64,000 nt of DNA. Source: Citrobacter freundii. Its GTDB lineage: Bacteria; Pseudomonadota; Gammaproteobacteria; Enterobacterales; Enterobacteriaceae. The notes below the pieces were generated by a model that ran no database searches, was not told where the DNA came from, and saw only the letters and a program-made list of their open reading frames with translations. Positions 61,577-64,000 of the stretch are shown here, piece by piece; position 1 is the first letter of the stretch, and every line of letters starts with the position of its first letter. Position numbers and translations under genes: made by a program. The stretch covers positions 248,001 to 312,000 of the forward strand of contig NZ_JAALBX010000004.1 of assembly GCF_011077955.1 (NCBI RefSeq), in the 5' to 3' direction.

Positions 61577-63304
61577 ATGATTTCAGGCATTTTAGCATCC
61601 CCGGGTATCGCTTTTGGCAAAGCACTGCTGCTGAAAGAAGATGAGATTGTCATCGACCGGAAAAAGATTTCTGCCGATAAGGTTGATCAGGAAGTTGAGC
61701 GTTTCCTGAGTGGGCGTGCCAAAGCCTCTACACAGTTAGAAGCGATCAAAATCAAAGCAGGCGAAACTTTCGGCGAAGAAAAGGAAGCCATCTTCGAAGG
61801 CCACATCATGTTGCTGGAAGATGAGGAGCTAGAGCAGGAAATCATAGCCCTGATTAAGGACAAGCTCATCACAGCCGACGCGGCGGCATACGAAGTTATT
61901 GAAGGCCAGGCGACTGCGCTGGAAGAACTTGACGATGAATACCTGAAAGAGCGTGCGGCTGACGTACGTGACATCGGTAAACGCCTGTTGCGTAATATTT
62001 TGGGCCTCGCCATTATTGATTTAAGCGCCATTCAGGAAGAAGTCATCCTGGTTGCCGCGGATCTGACGCCGTCTGAAACCGCACAGCTGAACCTGAAAAA
62101 GGTGCTGGGTTTCATCACTGATATCGGCGGTCGTACCTCCCACACCTCAATCATGGCGCGTTCTCTGGAACTGCCTGCCATTGTGGGTACCGGCAACATC
62201 ACCTCTCAGGTGAAAAACGGCGACTATCTCATCCTCGACGCGGTAAACAACAAAGTTTACGTAAACCCGAGTGATGAAGAGATTGAAACGCTGCGCAATA
62301 TCCAGACTCAGGTCGCTGAAGAAAAAGCGGAGCTGGCTAAACTGAAAGATCTGCCGGCCATTACGCTTGACGGTCATCAGGTTGAAGTTTGCGCGAATAT
62401 CGGTACCGTGCGCGATGTCGCAGGTGCTGAGCGTAACGGCGCTGAAGGCGTTGGTTTATACCGTACCGAATTCCTGTTTATGGATCGCGACGCGCTGCCG
62501 ACTGAAGAAGAGCAATTCGCCGCGTACAAAGCCGTGGCGGAAGCCTGTGGTTCTCAGGCAGTTATCGTCCGTACCATGGACATCGGCGGCGACAAAGAGC
62601 TGCCGTACATGAATTTCCCGAAAGAAGAAAACCCGTTCCTGGGCTGGCGTGCGGTACGTATCGCGCTTGATCGTAGAGAAATTCTGCGCGATCAGCTGCG
62701 TGCGATCCTGCGTGCTTCCGCTTTCGGAAAACTGCGCATTATGTTCCCGATGATCATCTCTGTTGAAGAAGTCCGTACGCTGAAAAGCGCTATCGAAGAC
62801 TACAAACAGGAACTGCGCGATGAAGGTAAAGCCTTTGATGAATCTATCGAAGTTGGCGTAATGGTGGAAACACCGGCCGCCGCGACGATTGCTCGTCATT
62901 TAGCAAAAGAAGTCGATTTCTTTAGTATCGGAACAAACGATTTAACTCAGTACACCCTGGCAGTTGACCGCGGTAATGATATGATTTCACATCTTTACCA
63001 GCCGATGTCGCCGTCTGTGCTGACGCTTATCAAGCAAGTGATTGATGCATCTCATGCAGAAGGTAAATGGACCGGAATGTGTGGTGAGCTTGCAGGCGAT
63101 GAACGTGCTACACTTCTGTTGTTGGGGATGGGTCTGGATGAATTCAGTATGAGTGCCATTTCTATCCCGCGTATCAAGAAGATAATTCGTAATACGAATT
63201 ACGAAGATGCGAAGGTGTTAGCAGAGCAAGCTCTTGCTCAACCGACAACGGACGAGTTAATGACGCTGGTTAACAAGTTCATTGAAGAAAAAACAATCTG
63301 CTAA
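61577..63304 (+). CDS. ptsI: PTS enzyme I
   Basis: A 575-aa enzyme I (E. coli 575 aa). The phospho-His is in [18 protein letters not shown] (residue 189); the PEP-binding C-terminal domain includes [14 protein letters not shown] and the catalytic Cys in GMCGELAGD (about residue 502). It transfers phosphate from PEP to HPr. ptsH ends 43 bp upstream; crr follows after 43 bp. Confidence 0.98.
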   Translation: MISGILASPGIAFGKALLLKEDEIVIDRKKISADKVDQEVERFLSGRAKASTQLEAIKIKAGETFGEEKEAIFEGHIMLLEDEELEQEIIALIKDKLITADAAAYEVIEGQATALEELDDEYLKERAADVRDIGKRLLRNILGLAIIDLSAIQEEVILVAADLTPSETAQLNLKKVLGFITDIGGRTSHTSIMARSLELPAIVGTGNITSQVKNGDYLILDAVNNKVYVNPSDEEIETLRNIQTQVAEEKAELAKLKDLPAITLDGHQVEVCANIGTVRDVAGAERNGAEGVGLYRTEFLFMDRDALPTEEEQFAAYKAVAEACGSQAVIVRTMDIGGDKELPYMNFPKEENPFLGWRAVRIALDRREILRDQLRAILRASAFGKLRIMFPMIISVEEVRTLKSAIEDYKQELRDEGKAFDESIEVGVMVETPAAATIARHLAKEVDFFSIGTNDLTQYTLAVDRGNDMISHLYQPMSPSVLTLIKQVIDASHAEGKWTGMCGELAGDERATLLLLGMGLDEFSMSAISIPRIKKIIRNTNYEDAKVLAEQALAQPTTDELMTLVNKFIEEKTIC

Positions 63305-63347
63305 TCCACGAGATGCGGCCCAAATTACTGCTTAGGAGAGAAGGCTA

Positions 63348-63851
63348 ATGGGGTTATTTAGTAAACTGTTCGGTGACAAAGGCAACAGCGACACCGGAAC
63401 CATTGAGATCGTTGCTCCACTGTCTGGCGAAATCGTTAATATTGAAGACGTGCCGGATGTAGTGTTCGCGGAAAAAATCGTTGGTGATGGCATTGCTATC
63501 AAACCAACCGGTAACAAAATGGTTGCGCCGGTTGACGGTACCATCGGTAAAATCTTCGAAACCAACCATGCTTTCTCTATCGAATCCGATAGCGGCATTG
63601 AGCTTTTCGTTCACTTCGGTATTGATACCGTTGAGTTGAAAGGTGAAGGCTTTAAACGTATCGCTGAAGAAGGCCAGCGCGTTAAAGTTGGCGATCCGGT
63701 TATTGAGTTCGATCTGCCGCTGCTGGAAGAGAAAGCCAAGTCTACATTGACGCCGGTTGTTATCTCCAATATGGACGAAATCAAAGAGCTGATTAAGATT
63801 TCTGGTAGCGTGACCGTAGGCGAAACCCCGGTTATCCGCATCAAGAAGTAA
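63348..63851 (+). CDS. crr: PTS glucose-specific EIIA (EIIA-Glc)
   Basis: A 167-aa EIIA-Glc. The active His is in [11 protein letters not shown] (about residue 90) and the second His in FETNHAFSI (about 75). It donates phosphate to glucose-family permeases and controls adenylate cyclase and inducer exclusion. It is the probable phosphodonor for the EIICB at 38211, which lacks an EIIA domain. It is one or two residues shorter than E. coli Crr (169 aa). Confidence 0.97.
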   Translation: MGLFSKLFGDKGNSDTGTIEIVAPLSGEIVNIEDVPDVVFAEKIVGDGIAIKPTGNKMVAPVDGTIGKIFETNHAFSIESDSGIELFVHFGIDTVELKGEGFKRIAEEGQRVKVGDPVIEFDLPLLEEKAKSTLTPVVISNMDEIKELIKISGSVTVGETPVIRIKK

Positions 63852-63863
63852 TGCATTTAACGT

Positions 63864-63893
63864 AAAAATGGCGCCTTACGGCGCCATTTTTTT
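63864..63893. terminator. Terminator of ptsHI-crr
   Basis: AAAAATGGCGCC and GGCGCCATTTTT arms with a TTAC loop and a long T-run; it also suits the convergent pdxK. Confidence 0.93.
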
Positions 63894-63908
63894 GTCTGTT
63901 ATTCACGC

Positions 63909-64000
63909 TCAGGCATGTTCCGGCAGCGCCAACTCATCAAAATCCCGCGCCACGGTGTGACGCATGACTTCCACAACCCTGTCACTCGCCCCTTTCACGG
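63909..64000 (-). CDS. pdxK: Pyridoxine kinase PdxK, C-terminal end (partial)
   Basis: The minus strand reads ...VKGASDRVVEVMRHTVARDFDELALPEHA-stop, like the end of E. coli PdxK (...[20 protein letters not shown]...). pdxK is convergent with crr in E. coli too. Only the last 30 codons are in the window, so the call rests on the tail and gene order. Confidence 0.75.
   Translation of the reverse strand, partial: VKGASDRVVEVMRHTVARDFDELALPEHA

Overview
This 64-kb window is chromosomal DNA of a member of the Enterobacteriaceae. Gene content, order and protein sequences follow the E. coli/Salmonella backbone from sixA-fadIJ-fadL through alaC, ypdAB, glk, mntH, nupC, gltX and ligA-zipA-cysZK to ptsHI-crr-pdxK. 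An indolepyruvate decarboxylase gene (ipdC), a CLC-type yfeO and a complete ccm operon beside mlaA point to the Enterobacter/Kosakonia/Cronobacter side of the family rather than E. coli. The genus call is an inference from content, not from a search.

Layout. 1-7.3 kb: last codons of smrB, then sixA, the fadIJ fatty-acid oxidation operon, yfcZ, fadL and mlaA; FadR-type operators sit in front of fadI and fadL. 7.3-14.2 kb: ccmABCDEFGHI, the System I cytochrome c maturation operon, almost every gene overlapping the next by 1-4 bp and running straight into mlaA. 14.3-15.5 kb: yfdC and the argW tRNA-Arg(CCU) gene. 15.5-26.8 kb: an accessory island in the classic argW integration position. It holds a decayed IS3-family element, a nuclease-like gene cut by that IS, an ankyrin-repeat pseudogene with an overlapping unknown gene, a PD-(D/E)XK plus PUA-like protein, a complete type I restriction-modification system (hsdR, hsdM, hsdS; type IB-like by subunit sizes and order) and debris of a second IS, an unknown gene and a serine recombinase. 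No integrase and no second att copy were found.

26.8-38 kb: ypdK (a 23-codon membrane peptide), alaC, a DUF1479 oxygenase-like gene, the ypdA/ypdB pyruvate-sensing two-component system, glk, yfeO, ipdC, a YghZ-type aldo-keto reductase and ypeC. 38-43.9 kb: an accessory catabolic locus between ypeC and mntH, encoding a glucose-family PTS EIICB, a fumarase/adenylosuccinate-lyase-superfamily lyase, a divergent NagA-like amidohydrolase and a convergent PRD regulator. This is the best candidate in the window for an undescribed pathway: uptake and dismantling of an N-substituted amino sugar, using EIIA-Glc (crr, also in this window) as phosphodonor.

43.9-53 kb: mntH with MntR and Fur boxes, nupC, the c-di-GMP phosphodiesterase pdeA, two tRNA-Ala genes, yfeC, yfeD, gltX, then valU-valX-valY-lysV. 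lysV is followed by two 141-bp repeats that each carry the last 18 nt of tRNA-Lys and their own terminator, resembling in design the rtT repeats of the E. coli tyrT operon. 53-64 kb: a FlxA-like gene, yfeR, yfeH, ypeB, ligA, zipA, cysZ, cysK, the ptsHI-crr phosphotransferase operon and the 3' end of pdxK.

All product calls rest on reading the sequence and on remembered family members; no database search was run.
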